Origin: Streptosporangiaceae bacterium
Lineage (GTDB): Bacteria > Actinomycetota > Actinomycetes > Streptosporangiales > Streptosporangiaceae
Direction: 5' to 3'
Length of the DNA stretch: 21,804 nucleotides
Assembly: GCA_030041195.1 (NCBI GenBank)
Contig: JASHOI010000166.1
Coordinates: 1-21,804 of the forward strand
In this document: positions 1-7,788 of the stretch, piece after piece
How the letters are laid out: each line of letters begins with the position of its first letter
How positions within the stretch are numbered: position 1 is the first letter of the stretch
Translations under genes and position numbers: made by a program
The notes under the pieces: model-generated
The model's database searches: none
What the model was told of the DNA's origin: nothing
The model's input: the letters and a program-made list of their open reading frames with translations, nothing else

Positions 1-1
1 C

Positions 2-652
2 GGTGAGCGGGCCATGGCCGTGCCGGCCGACGCGGCGGCCGCGTCCGACATGGCCGCGGTCGCCGCCGCGGCCACCGCCCGGTTCGGCGGCGTCGACATC
101 CTGGTCGCGAACGCCGGAGGCCAGGGCGGCGGGACCGCCGCGGACGTCGCCGACGACGCGTGGTCGGCGAGCATCCGGGCCAACATGGACACCTGCCTGG
201 TCTCGGCGCGCGCGTGCCTGCCGGAGCTGATCAGGCGGCGCGGCTGCGCGGTCGTGGTGTCGTCGATCGCCGGGCTGGCCGCGTCACCCGAGTCGGTCGG
301 CTACGTGACCGCCAAGCACGGGCTGATCGGCCTCGCCCGGTCGATGGCCAGGGACTTCGGCCCGCGGGGCGTCCGGGTCAACACCGTCTGTCCCGGCTGG
401 GTGCGCACACCCATGGCCGACGAGGAGATGGACCAGCTTGCCGCGCTGCACCGGCTGCCCGGCCGCGACGCCGCGTACGCGCTGGCCACCGCGCAGGTGC
501 CGCTGCGCAGGCCCGCCGAGCCCGAGGAGGTCGCGTCGGTCGTGGCGTTCCTGGCCAGCAGGCACGCCTCGGCCGTGACCGGGGCGGTGCTCACCGTGGA
601 CGGCGGCTCCACCGCGGTCGACCTGCCAACGATCGCGTTCGACCCGCCCTGA
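2..652 (+). CDS. Short-chain dehydrogenase/reductase (SDR), 5'-truncated by window edge
   Basis: The reading frame is already open at the first base. The N-terminal Gly-rich NAD(P)-binding motif (TGxxxGIG) and the true start therefore lie upstream of the window. What is seen: the VANAG motif (the family's NNAG) after FGGVDIL, the SSIAG serine region, and YVTAK, which supplies the catalytic Tyr and Lys. These are followed by VNTVCPGWVRTPM and the C-terminal VTGAVLTVDGG typical of classical SDRs. The family carries out NAD(P)-dependent oxidation or reduction of alcohols, ketones or acyl groups in the cytoplasm. The substrate cannot be read from the sequence. The first internal ATG, at 14, should not be taken as the start, because the residues before it (GERA) fit the usual SDR pattern. 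A MarR gene follows 29 bp downstream on the same strand. Confidence 0.93.
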   Translation, partial: GERAMAVPADAAAASDMAAVAAAATARFGGVDILVANAGGQGGGTAADVADDAWSASIRANMDTCLVSARACLPELIRRRGCAVVVSSIAGLAASPESVGYVTAKHGLIGLARSMARDFGPRGVRVNTVCPGWVRTPMADEEMDQLAALHRLPGRDAAYALATAQVPLRRPAEPEEVASVVAFLASRHASAVTGAVLTVDGGSTAVDLPTIAFDPP

Positions 653-669
653 GCGCGCGGCGCGCCACG

Positions 670-681
670 TACGATCGCGGT
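670..681 (+). promoter_or_regulatory. Candidate leaderless promoter -10 element for the MarR gene
   Basis: TACGAT at 670-675 is separated by exactly 6 nt from the ATG at 682, and there is no purine-rich ribosome binding site before that ATG. In actinobacteria a TAnnnT hexamer at this distance is the usual sign of a leaderless transcript starting at or next to the A of ATG. The same hexamer serves as the -10 of the strong candidate promoter at 6651-6679. No convincing -35 is visible. Confidence 0.45.
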
Positions 682-1197
682 ATGCCCCGTCGACTAGCGG
701 CTGGCAGCGCCAGCGACCTGGTTCAGGCCGAGCGCGACATCCGCGGCCGGATCGGCGACCAGCACCTCGACTTCGCCGCGATGGCCGCGGTGTCCAACAT
801 CTACCGCGCGGCCAACGTGATCCGGCACCACATGGAGCAGAAGGTCCTTGCGGACGAGGACCTGTCCTGGGCCGCGTTCACCGTGCTGTTCGTGCTGTGG
901 ATCTGGGGCGACCAGCAGACCAGGCACCTGGCCGCCGAGGCGGGCGTCACCAAGGGCACGCTCACCGGCGTGCTGAAGACGCTGGAAAAGCGGGGCCTCG
1001 CCCGGCGGCGGGCGCACGACGCGGACGGCCGGCTGGTGCTGGTCAGCCTCGAGCCCAAGGGGGTCGGCGTGATCGAGCGGCTGTTCCCCGCGTTCAACCA
1101 GGGCGAGACGTTCGTCAGCGCGAGCTTGACCGACCAGGAGAAAAACCAGCTGGCCTCCCTGCTCCGCAAGATCATCCGCTCCGTCGAGGAGCCCTAA
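682..1197 (+). CDS. MarR-family winged-helix transcriptional regulator
   Basis: A 171-residue cytoplasmic DNA-binding regulator of typical MarR length. The N-terminal helices (about 30-60) would dimerise. The winged helix-turn-helix spans about 62-125: LSWAAFTVLFVLWIWG, then TRHLAAEAGVTKGTLTGVLKTLEKRGL (recognition region about 81-106), then the wing RRRAHDADGRLVLVSLEPKG. A C-terminal helix pair from about 150 (LTDQEKNQLASLLRKII) completes the dimer interface. The ATG at 682 is chosen because a -10-like TACGAT lies 6 nt upstream and the upstream extension of the frame is a shadow of the SDR gene. MarR proteins usually repress a neighbour and release DNA on binding a small aromatic or acidic ligand. 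The target here is unknown; the SDR or the P450/amidotransferase pair are candidates. Confidence 0.9.
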   Translation: MPRRLAAGSASDLVQAERDIRGRIGDQHLDFAAMAAVSNIYRAANVIRHHMEQKVLADEDLSWAAFTVLFVLWIWGDQQTRHLAAEAGVTKGTLTGVLKTLEKRGLARRRAHDADGRLVLVSLEPKGVGVIERLFPAFNQGETFVSASLTDQEKNQLASLLRKIIRSVEEP

Positions 1198-1227
1198 CCC
1201 GGCGCGCCGCCCTTGCCGATTCAGTGT

Positions 1228-1268
1228 CGTGGGTCCCTTACTGGTCCTGTATAAACAGCGTGGGTCCC
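1228..1268. repeat. Short direct repeat between convergent genes
   Basis: CGTGGGTCCC occurs at 1228-1237 and again at 1259-1268, 31 bp apart start to start. Between them is a small inverted repeat, CTGT-ATAA-ACAG. The stretch is less GC-rich than its surroundings and lies in the 179-bp gap between the ends of two convergent genes, where a promoter would not be expected. The function is unknown. Confidence 0.5.
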
Positions 1269-1296
1269 ACCACACCGAATTGATCGCGCGCGCTTG

Positions 1297-1308
1297 GGGC
1301 ATATGCCC
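1297..1308. other. 12-bp perfect palindrome GGGCATATGCCC
   Basis: A self-complementary 12-mer in the gap between the MarR and amidotransferase genes. It has no loop and no T-run, so it does not look like a Rho-independent terminator. A protein-binding site is possible, but it lies downstream of both flanking genes, so its role is unclear. Confidence 0.4.
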
Positions 1309-1376
1309 GATATGTGAGCACTTGGCGCGGGTGGCGAGGCGGCTGGAGGGGGCGGGGCGGCGCGTAACGGGCGGTC

Positions 1377-2057
1377 TTAGGAGTCCGGGCGCCCGGAGAT
1401 CCGCAACGCGGCAGCAACCAGCGCATCGGCGCGCAGGCGTGCGGCCGGCTCCTGGGCGTACGTCTCGGCGAGGAACTGGTCCGGGTCGACGCCCTCCCGC
1501 TCGGCCTCGGCCCGGCCGCCCATGTCGAGCCACTTGGCGAGCAGCGCGCCGTCGGGCTCCGGGTGAAACTGCAGGCCCAGGTGCCGGCGCAGCGAGAAGG
1601 CCTGCACGCCGACCTCGTTGCTGGCGAGGATCCGCGCCTGGGCCGGCGGGAAGAACCGGTCATTGTGGAACTCGAGCCACGGCCCGCGCGGGATCAGGCC
1701 GGGGTCGACCGAGTCGACCATCGACCAGCCGATCTCCTTGCGCGGCGATGCCTCGACCCGGCCGCCGAACGCGGCGGCCAGGGCCTGACCGCCGAAGCAG
1801 ACGCCGAGCACGGGCACCCCGGCCTGGTCCGCCCGCTGCAGCCAGGCCAGTTCGTCCGCGATCCAGGCCCGGTCCGGGCTGTTGTCGTACACCGCCCAGA
1901 CCGCACCGAGCACCACCACGTGGTCGACGCCGTCGAGCCCGGGCAGGTCCTCCTTGGGGAACAGGCTGACGCTTAGCTCGGCGCCGCGCGCCTCGAACGC
2001 CTCGCCGATGAACCCGGCCGAGTCCTCTTCGTGGTGGCGGATGACGGTGACTCGCAT
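1377..2057 (-). CDS. Class I glutamine amidotransferase (GMP synthase-like GATase domain)
   Basis: A 226-residue stand-alone class I GATase. The nucleophile elbow GVCFGGQ places Cys87 as the catalytic residue. The GLQFHPE motif provides His165 and Glu167, completing the Cys-His-Glu triad. The family hydrolyses glutamine or gamma-glutamyl amides. Stand-alone members of the GuaA-N/PuuD-like type act in nitrogen or polyamine metabolism, but the acceptor is not identifiable here. A Shine-Dalgarno-like GAAGGA lies 8-13 nt before the ATG at 2057, which supports the start. The gene is divergent from the P450 across 35 bp containing a palindrome, so the two may share control. Its 3' end faces the MarR gene. 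Confidence 0.88.
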   Translation of the reverse strand: MRVTVIRHHEEDSAGFIGEAFEARGAELSVSLFPKEDLPGLDGVDHVVVLGAVWAVYDNSPDRAWIADELAWLQRADQAGVPVLGVCFGGQALAAAFGGRVEASPRKEIGWSMVDSVDPGLIPRGPWLEFHNDRFFPPAQARILASNEVGVQAFSLRRHLGLQFHPEPDGALLAKWLDMGGRAEAEREGVDPDQFLAETYAQEPAARLRADALVAAALRISGRPDS

Positions 2058-2070
2058 AGACCAGTCCTTC

Positions 2071-2084
2071 GTTTGGTGCCAAAC
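2071..2084. promoter_or_regulatory. Candidate operator in a 35-bp divergent promoter region
   Basis: GTTTGG-TG-CCAAAC, a perfect 6+2+6 inverted repeat, occupies the middle of the 35 bp separating the amidotransferase start (2057, minus) and the P450 start (2093, plus). Any regulator bound here would cover both promoters. Candidate binders encoded nearby are the MarR protein (682-1197) and the XRE-cupin protein (3353-3988). Which one binds is inference. Confidence 0.6.
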
Positions 2085-2092
2085 TAACTGCC

Positions 2093-3331
2093 ATGACCGG
2101 CGCTGTCGACCTCACCGATCTTGACATGTGGGCACGGGGCGTTCCATACCCCGAGTTCGCCCGGCTGCGCCGATCGGCGCCGGTCGCCTGGCATGACGAG
2201 GCGCCGCCGAATTCGGGCTTCTGGTCAGTCCTTTGTTACAAAGACATTGTCGCAGCAAGCCGCGACGTTGGCACGTTCTCGTCGGCACGCGGGATTTCGT
2301 TCGAGGAGCCGACCGACGAGGACATGATCGCGCGCCGCACGATCATCGACACCGACCCGCCGGAACACACCAAGCTGCGCAAGATCGTGTCCGGCAGCTT
2401 CTCGCAGCGCGCGGTCGCGGTGTACCAGCACTTCGTCGAGCAGCTCACCGAGCACGTGCTGGACACCGGGCTGGCCGACGGCGAGCTCGAGTTCGTCGAC
2501 GCGGTGGCCAAGGAGGTGCCGATCCGGGTGCTGGCGCGGATCATGGGGCTGCCCGAGGCCGACCTGGACACGTTCATCGACCTGGGCGACCGGCTGATCG
2601 CCAACACCGACCCGGACGTCACCGACGTGGTCTGGGGCCGCGACGACACCGACGCCTTCCGCCGGTTCCCGTTCCGCAGCCCATACGGCAAGCAGCTGTG
2701 GGAACTCGGCCGCGAGATCGTGGCCGGGCGGCTGCACGCCCCCGGTGACGACCTGCTGTCCACGCTGCTGCGCGCGGAGGTCGACGGCGACCGGCTGAGC
2801 GAGACCGATCTCGACAACTTCTTCTCGATCCTGGTTGTGGCCGGGAACGAGACCACCCGGATCGCGATCGCCCAGGGGGTCCTCGCGTTCTGCGAGCACC
2901 CGGAGCAGTGGCAGCGGCTGCGGTCCGACCCCGCGCTGCTGGACACCGCCGCCGACGAGGTGCTCAGGTGGACCTGCCCCACGCACTTCATGCGCCGCAC
3001 CGCGACCGTGGACACCTCGCTCGGCGGCACCCGGATCCGCGCCGGTGACAAGGTCGTGCTCTGGTACGTGTCGGGCAACCGGGACGACGCGGAGTTTCCC
3101 GACCCTGACACCTTCGACGTCGGGCGCGCCCCCAACCGGCACCTCAGCTTCGGGCGCGGCGGCCCGCACCTGTGCCTCGGCGCGCACCTGGCCCGGCTGG
3201 AAGTGCGCGTGGTGCTCGCCGCGCTGGCCAGGCGCGTGGCCAGTTTCCAGCTCGCCGGGCCGCCGCGCCGGATCCGGTCCAACTTCACCAACGGCCTGCG
3301 GGAGCTGCCGGTGCGCGTGCGCCTGGCCTGA
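2093..3331 (+). CDS. Cytochrome P450 (bacterial class I type, CYP124/CYP125-like features)
   Basis: A 412-residue soluble P450, the normal bacterial length. Visible hallmarks: DTDPPEHTKLRK (about 86-97); the I-helix AGNETT at 250-255 (acid-alcohol pair Glu-Thr); the K-helix ExxR Glu289-Val-Leu-Arg292; RAGDKVVLWYVSGNRD before the meander; and the heme loop from Phe353 to the proximal ligand Cys361. The heme loop (FGRGGPHLCLG) is one residue longer than the common FxxGxxxCxG spacing. From memory, CYP125-type enzymes have the same extra residue, so this is probably a subfamily trait, perhaps for steroid, lipid or alkyl substrates. Ferredoxin and reductase partners are not in the window. No Shine-Dalgarno precedes the ATG; CAAACT 7 nt upstream could be the -10 of a leaderless mRNA. 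The palindrome at 2071-2084 lies just upstream. Confidence 0.95.
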   Translation: MTGAVDLTDLDMWARGVPYPEFARLRRSAPVAWHDEAPPNSGFWSVLCYKDIVAASRDVGTFSSARGISFEEPTDEDMIARRTIIDTDPPEHTKLRKIVSGSFSQRAVAVYQHFVEQLTEHVLDTGLADGELEFVDAVAKEVPIRVLARIMGLPEADLDTFIDLGDRLIANTDPDVTDVVWGRDDTDAFRRFPFRSPYGKQLWELGREIVAGRLHAPGDDLLSTLLRAEVDGDRLSETDLDNFFSILVVAGNETTRIAIAQGVLAFCEHPEQWQRLRSDPALLDTAADEVLRWTCPTHFMRRTATVDTSLGGTRIRAGDKVVLWYVSGNRDDAEFPDPDTFDVGRAPNRHLSFGRGGPHLCLGAHLARLEVRVVLAALARRVASFQLAGPPRRIRSNFTNGLRELPVRVRLA

Positions 3332-3352
3332 CCCAGGGGCCGGAACGGGCAG

Positions 3353-3988
3353 CTAGCGGTACAGCTGCCAGCCGTCGGTGTCGGGCAGCGCCGGCGACAG
3401 CACCCACAGCACCCGGGTCGGCCCGGTGTCCGGCACGGCCCGCCACGTGTGCTCGGCGCCGGACGGGAACGTGAACGCGTCGCCGCGCTCGAGCACGACC
3501 TCCTCGCCTGCGACGTTCAGCCCGAGCCTGCCATCGAGGACGAAGACGAACTCGACGTCGACCGGCAGCGAGTACGGCTCGTCGCCGCTCCCGCCGCCGG
3601 GCTCGATGTCGCTGAGAATCGCCTGCATCCGCTTCTCACCCGACGGCGTCAGCTGGTACTCGGTGACACCACCGAGCCCGCCGAAGTTGACCGCTGGATA
3701 GGCGTCGTGCCTGACGACCTCGCCCTTGGCTTCGGAGAACAGCGCGCCGACCGAGATGCCGAGGGCGTCGCACAGCCGCAGCAGCGACGCGACCGAGACG
3801 TTCGCCAGATCGCGCTCCAGCTTGGACACAAAGCCTTTGGTCAGCCCGCTCTGCTCGGCCACCTCGGCCATGCTCATCCGCGCCGCGAGCCGGGCGGCGC
3901 GCAGCTGCGCGCCGATGCGCCGGGAGTCGGCGCCACGGTCCGGCTCGGGCCGGTCACTCGTGCCTGGCACTGTCTCCCCCGCCCCCAT
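3353..3988 (-). CDS. XRE-family helix-turn-helix regulator with C-terminal cupin sensor domain
   Basis: 211 residues in two parts. Residues about 25-84 form a Cro/C1-type HTH (IGAQLRAARLAARMSMAEVA, then SGLTKGFVSKLERDLANVSV, ending in LCDALGISVGALF). Residues about 120-200 form a cupin barrel (LPVDVEFVFVLDGRLGLNVAGEEVVLERGDAFTFPSGAEHTWR). This architecture is the PuuR-type family, which senses small metabolites through the cupin and represses catabolic and transport genes. It is divergent from the NCS1 permease-ureohydrolase operon, so control of that operon is the simplest inference. The ATG at 3988 has only a weak ribosome binding site and the first 20 residues look disordered, so a later start is possible. 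Its 3' end faces the P450, 21 bp away. Confidence 0.92.
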   Translation of the reverse strand: MGAGETVPGTSDRPEPDRGADSRRIGAQLRAARLAARMSMAEVAEQSGLTKGFVSKLERDLANVSVASLLRLCDALGISVGALFSEAKGEVVRHDAYPAVNFGGLGGVTEYQLTPSGEKRMQAILSDIEPGGGSGDEPYSLPVDVEFVFVLDGRLGLNVAGEEVVLERGDAFTFPSGAEHTWRAVPDTGPTRVLWVLSPALPDTDGWQLYR

Positions 3989-4049
3989 CCGTCCCGTGCG
4001 CCGACGTTGCCGCCTCTATCGCACACCTCCGATCGCTATGAAACAAGGG

Positions 4050-4078
4050 TTGACATTCAGGAAACCAATAGTGACCAT
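4050..4078 (+). promoter_or_regulatory. Candidate promoter and operator region of the permease operon
   Basis: TTGACA at 4050-4055 is a perfect -35 hexamer. At 17 bp spacing follows GACCAT (4073-4078), a weak -10. GAAAC occurs at 4040-4044 and 4061-4065, exactly 21 bp (two helical turns) apart and flanking the -35, as a regulator site might. The 120-bp gap 3989-4108 must also carry the divergent promoter of the XRE-cupin gene, for which I see no clear hexamers. Confidence 0.45.
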
Positions 4079-4108
4079 GTGTGCCAGAAGGCTACCTGAG
4101 GAGGCTCC

Positions 4109-5608
4109 ATGGCCGCAGTTGGCGCCACCCCGCAGGAACTCGACCGCGGCCTCCTCGGCCAGATCGAGGTGCACTCGATCGACTGGATCCCGGACCCGGA
4201 GCGGCACGGCAAGACCTGGCAGCAGTCGATGCTGTGGTTCCTCGGGAACTTCCAGTACTTCACGATCCCGATCGGCTTCGTCGGCCCCTCGCTCGGCCTG
4301 TCGCTCGCCTGGTCCATTCTGGCCGGGGCGCTCGGCATCGGGTTCGGCACGCTGTTCATGGCGTTCCACGGCACCCAGGGGCCGATCTTCGGGCTGCCGC
4401 AGATGATCCAGACCAGGGCCCAGCTCGGCTACCGGGGCGTGGTCGTCGCGCTCTTCGCCGTGCTGTTCACGTACATGGCGTTCAACGTTGCCGACCAGGT
4501 GCTGCTGGCGAGCGGCCTGCACGGCGCGTTCGGCTGGAGCGCGGGCGGGGTGGCGGTCGCGACCGCCGTGCTGGCCGCGGCGCTCGCGATCTTCGGCTAC
4601 GACTGGGTGCACCGGGTGTTCCGGTTCCTGCTCGTGATCTCGTTTCCGTGCTACGCGATCATCTCGGTGGCGATCCTGGTCGGGCACGCGGGCGGCGTCC
4701 AGCCGCACCACCCGGGCGGGTTCGTCTTCGCCGCGTTCATGGCCCAGTTCTCGGTGGCGGCCGCGTACAACATCACCTACGCGCCGTACGTGTCGGACTA
4801 CTCGCGCTACATGCCGCGGGACACCTCGAGGCGCGGGATCATCGCCGCCGTGTTCTTCGGCGCCTCCGGCTCGGCTGTGTGGCTGATCGCGCTCGGCGCG
4901 TGGCTCGCGACCAGGCTCGGCGTCTCCGACGGCCTGGTCGGTCTGCAGCTCGTCGGCGACAAGGTCGCGGCGCCGCTCGGCTCGATCACCGCGTTCCTTT
5001 CGGCCACGGCGCTGCTGGCGACGATGGGCATGAACGCCTACGGCGCGATGCTGACCGTGCTCACCGGGGTGGACTCGTTCCGGAAGATCCAGACGAGCCG
5101 GGCCTGGCGGACGGCGACCGTCCTGGTCCTCGCCGTGATCTGGTACGCGATCGGCGCCGGCATCTCGACCAGCGCGTCGGATACGGCGGTCAACGCGGTG
5201 CTGAACTCGCTGACGCTGATGCTCTACCTGCTCGTGCCCTGGACGGCTCTCAACCTGGTGGACTTCTTCTTCGTCCGCCATGGCCACTACGCGATAACGG
5301 ACATATTCCGGCCGGACGGTGTCTATGGCGCGTGGGGCTGGCGCGGCCTCACCGCCTACGCCGCCGGCTTCGCTGCCGAGATCCCGTTCATGGTCCTGCC
5401 ACCGATCGCCGGGTTCTCCTACACCGGCTGGTTCCCCAGCCACGTGACCAGCGGCGTGGACTACTCCTGGCTGGTCGGCCTCGTCGTTTCCGGCCTGGTG
5501 TACTTCCTGCTGTCCCGGTCGCTCAACCTGGCCGCCGAGCGGTCGGCGATCGAGGCCAGCGACCGGCAGCTGCAAGCCATCGACGCCGCGGCAAGGGAGA
5601 TGAGATGA
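4109..5608 (+). CDS. NCS1-family nucleobase/hydantoin/allantoin-type permease
   Basis: A 499-residue integral membrane protein with about 12 hydrophobic segments. It belongs to the nucleobase:cation symporter-1 family. Key signatures are [20 protein letters not shown] in the first third and [13 protein letters not shown] near residue 225-240, both diagnostic of this family. A hydrophilic N-terminus (about 40 residues) precedes the first segment. A strong ribosome binding site GAGGAGG at 4098-4104 sets the ATG at 4109. NCS1 proteins import cytosine, uracil, purines, allantoin, hydantoins or thiamine with protons or sodium. The gene overlaps the ureohydrolase by ATGA at 5605-5608, so the imported substrate may be, or may yield, the guanidino compound hydrolysed next. 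The divergent XRE-cupin gene is the probable regulator. Confidence 0.93.
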   Translation: MAAVGATPQELDRGLLGQIEVHSIDWIPDPERHGKTWQQSMLWFLGNFQYFTIPIGFVGPSLGLSLAWSILAGALGIGFGTLFMAFHGTQGPIFGLPQMIQTRAQLGYRGVVVALFAVLFTYMAFNVADQVLLASGLHGAFGWSAGGVAVATAVLAAALAIFGYDWVHRVFRFLLVISFPCYAIISVAILVGHAGGVQPHHPGGFVFAAFMAQFSVAAAYNITYAPYVSDYSRYMPRDTSRRGIIAAVFFGASGSAVWLIALGAWLATRLGVSDGLVGLQLVGDKVAAPLGSITAFLSATALLATMGMNAYGAMLTVLTGVDSFRKIQTSRAWRTATVLVLAVIWYAIGAGISTSASDTAVNAVLNSLTLMLYLLVPWTALNLVDFFFVRHGHYAITDIFRPDGVYGAWGWRGLTAYAAGFAAEIPFMVLPPIAGFSYTGWFPSHVTSGVDYSWLVGLVVSGLVYFLLSRSLNLAAERSAIEASDRQLQAIDAAAREMR

Positions 5609-6612
5609 CCGAGCCAGTCCCCAGGGTCACCGTTGCTGGCAACATCGGGCCCGTGGACGCCACCGTGGTCCCGCGCTTCGTGGGCGAGGCGACGTTCGCC
5701 AGGCTGCCCAGGATCGACGAGGTGGCCAGGGCGGATGTCGCGGTGGTCGGGGTGCCGTTCGACAGCGGCGTCAGCTACCGGCCCGGCGCCCGGTTCGGCC
5801 CGGGCCACATCCGTGAGTCGTCCCGGCTGCTGCGGCCTTACAACCCGGCGCTGCAGGTGGCGCCGTTCGGCAGCCAGCAGGTTGCCGACGCGGGCGACCT
5901 GGCGGTCAACCCGTTCAGCATCGATGAGGCGATCTCGGCCGTTGAGCGCGGCGCCCGCGACCTGCTCGAGCGGGCCGGCTGCCTGCTGACGCTCGGCGGC
6001 GATCACACGATCGCGCTGCCGTTGCTGCGCGCGGTGGCTGCGGTGCACGGCCCGGTCGCCCTCGTTCATTTCGACGCCCACCTGGACACCTACGACACGT
6101 ACTTCGGCGCCGCCTACACGCACGGCACGCCGTTCCGCCGCGCGTCCGAGGAGGGGCTGCTCGACCGGTCCGGCTGCCTGCACGCGGGCATCCGCGGGCC
6201 GCTGTACACCGACGCGGACCTCACCGAGGACTCGGAGATGGGCTTCCAGGTGATCCCGGCTGCCGACGTCGAGCAGATCGGCGTGGCCGGCATGGTCGAG
6301 CAGATAGCCCAGCGTGTCGGCGACCGGCCGGTCTACGTGTCCATCGACGTCGACGTGCTCGACCCGGCGCACGCGCCCGGCACCGGGACCCCGGAGGCCG
6401 GCGGGCTGACCAGCAGGGAACTGCTCGCCACGCTCCGCTCGTTCGCCCGGCTCAACCTCGTCGGCGCCGACATCGTCGAGGTCGCGCCGGTCTACGACCA
6501 CGCCCAGATCACCGGGATCGCCGCGGCGCACATCGGCTACGAGCTGCTGTCGGCACTGGCGGCGAGGAAGGCCGCAGCGGTGCCCGAGCACTCTTCGCCG
6601 CGGCCCGGGTAG
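5605..6612 (+). CDS. Agmatinase/guanidino-acid hydrolase-type ureohydrolase
   Basis: A 335-residue member of the arginase/agmatinase superfamily. It hydrolyses a guanidino group to urea plus an amine using a binuclear Mn centre. All expected metal ligands are visible: His134 in GGDHT, Asp157/His159/Asp161 in HFDAHLD, and Asp248/Asp250 in SIDVDVLDP. The substrate-side loops [18 protein letters not shown] (about 49-66) and RLLRPYNP (74-81) fit the agmatinase, guanidinobutyrase and guanidinopropionase branch rather than arginase. Which substrate is used cannot be decided by eye. Nickel-dependent guanidine hydrolases also belong to this fold, but no hypAB-like maturation genes are nearby. The start ATG overlaps the permease stop (ATGA), so the two are translationally coupled. 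A downstream promoter separates it from the amidohydrolase. Confidence 0.93.
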   Translation: MTEPVPRVTVAGNIGPVDATVVPRFVGEATFARLPRIDEVARADVAVVGVPFDSGVSYRPGARFGPGHIRESSRLLRPYNPALQVAPFGSQQVADAGDLAVNPFSIDEAISAVERGARDLLERAGCLLTLGGDHTIALPLLRAVAAVHGPVALVHFDAHLDTYDTYFGAAYTHGTPFRRASEEGLLDRSGCLHAGIRGPLYTDADLTEDSEMGFQVIPAADVEQIGVAGMVEQIAQRVGDRPVYVSIDVDVLDPAHAPGTGTPEAGGLTSRELLATLRSFARLNLVGADIVEVAPVYDHAQITGIAAAHIGYELLSALAARKAAAVPEHSSPRPG

Positions 6613-6650
6613 CTCGGCGAAGCCGGCCCGGCCACGCCGCCCGGAGGCCC

Positions 6651-6679
6651 TTGACACCGATCGTTTGCTTCCATACGAT
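6651..6679 (+). promoter_or_regulatory. Consensus-like vegetative promoter for the amidohydrolase-permease pair
   Basis: TTGACA (6651-6656), a spacer of exactly 17 bp, then TACGAT (6674-6679). This matches the housekeeping sigma-factor pattern closely. The predicted transcript start near 6686 leaves a leader of about 50 nt before the GTG at 6739. It is the clearest promoter in the window and marks a new transcription unit. Confidence 0.75.
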
Positions 6680-6738
6680 CCCCCCAGTGAACGGCCGGGC
6701 GCCGCCTCGCCACTCCCGAGGATCACGAGGGGAGGACC

Positions 6739-7746
6739 GTGCGGAAGATCGATGCCTTCGCTCATATCCTCCCGCCCCGGTACGCGCGGCGGCTGGAGCC
6801 GATCATGTCGGGTGGCAGCGTCAGCGACCGGATCCTGGGGTACCAGCAGTGGATCCACGAGGACCCGGCGCTGACCGATCTCGACGCGCGGTGGCGGGCG
6901 ATCGAGAAGTTCGAGGACTACGTCCAGGTGCTGACGCTGGCGGTGCCGCCGCTCGACCAGCTCGGCGATCCGGCTGTTTCCCGCGATCTCGCCCGGGCCG
7001 TGAACGACGAGCTGGCCGAGCTGGTCGCCAGGTACCCGGACCGGTTCGCCGGGTTCGCCGCCGCGCTGCCGATGAACGACGTGGAAGCGGCCGCCGGCGA
7101 GCTGACCCGGGCCATGGGCGAGCTAGGGGCGCTCGGCGCGCAGCTGCACACCAACGTCGGCGGGGCACCGCTCGACTCGCCGCGGTTCGATCCGGTCCTG
7201 GCGACCGTGACCCGGCTCGGCGGGGCGCTCTGGATCCACCCGACGCGCAGCGCCGTGTGGCCCGACTATCCGGCGGAGACCCGTTCCGAGTACGGCATCT
7301 GGTGGTCCCTGGGCTGGCCGTACGAGACGTCGGTGTGCATGGCGCGGCTGGTGTACTCGGGCTGCTTCGACCGCCATCCCGGGCTGCGGGTGATCACCCA
7401 CCACGCGGGGGCGATGGTGCCGCACTTCGCCGGGCGCCTGGCGTCGCCGGTCGAGGACCCGCGCCGCGACGCCATCACGTCGCGGCTGGCCGCGGAACCC
7501 ATCGACTACTTCCGGCGGTTCTTCGCCGACACGGCGATGTTCGGCGCCGGTCACGCGGTCCGCTGCGCCGTCGAGTTCTTCGGCCCCGGCCACGTGCTGT
7601 TCGGCACCGACATGCCGCTGGGCGGGCCCACGGTGGTGCCCGACACGATCGCCAACATCGAGGCGCTCGGCCTGCCCGAGGCCGACGCTTCCGCAATCTT
7701 CGCGGGGAACGCGAGCACGGTGCTCGGGCTCGCCCCGCACCCGTAG
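6739..7746 (+). CDS. Amidohydrolase-2 family protein (ACMSD/decarboxylase-type TIM barrel) with altered metal ligand
   Basis: 335 residues, matching amino-carboxymuconate semialdehyde decarboxylase-like enzymes (PF04909). These cleave C-C or C-N bonds of aromatic or amide substrates using one divalent metal. Motifs: IDAFAHILPP at 4-13, WIHPTR (His167), THHAGAMVPHFAGRL (His221/His222) and FGTDMPLGG (Asp291). The usual IDxHxH start has Phe7 where the first metal-binding His is expected, leaving His9. Glu occupies this place in some decarboxylases, but Phe cannot bind metal. The GTG at 6739 follows a strong GGGGAGGA. The gene is followed 42 bp later by the APC permease and preceded by the promoter at 6651-6679. 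Substrate unknown. Confidence 0.87.
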   Translation: MRKIDAFAHILPPRYARRLEPIMSGGSVSDRILGYQQWIHEDPALTDLDARWRAIEKFEDYVQVLTLAVPPLDQLGDPAVSRDLARAVNDELAELVARYPDRFAGFAAALPMNDVEAAAGELTRAMGELGALGAQLHTNVGGAPLDSPRFDPVLATVTRLGGALWIHPTRSAVWPDYPAETRSEYGIWWSLGWPYETSVCMARLVYSGCFDRHPGLRVITHHAGAMVPHFAGRLASPVEDPRRDAITSRLAAEPIDYFRRFFADTAMFGAGHAVRCAVEFFGPGHVLFGTDMPLGGPTVVPDTIANIEALGLPEADASAIFAGNASTVLGLAPHP

Positions 7747-7788
7747 TGACGCAAACCCCGCCGCCCCCTCTCCACGAAGGAGGAGACC

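Noticed and set aside
1229..1969. 246-codon plus-strand frame covering the MarR-amidotransferase gap and the amidotransferase gene
   Set aside because: Mostly antisense to the amidotransferase, which has a full catalytic triad; the remainder is Arg-rich without any motif.
4016..5575. 519-codon open frame on the minus strand across the NCS1 permease
   Set aside because: Composition is Arg/Glu/His-rich low complexity, as expected for the antisense of a GC-rich gene; the plus-strand permease has clear family motifs and a ribosome binding site.
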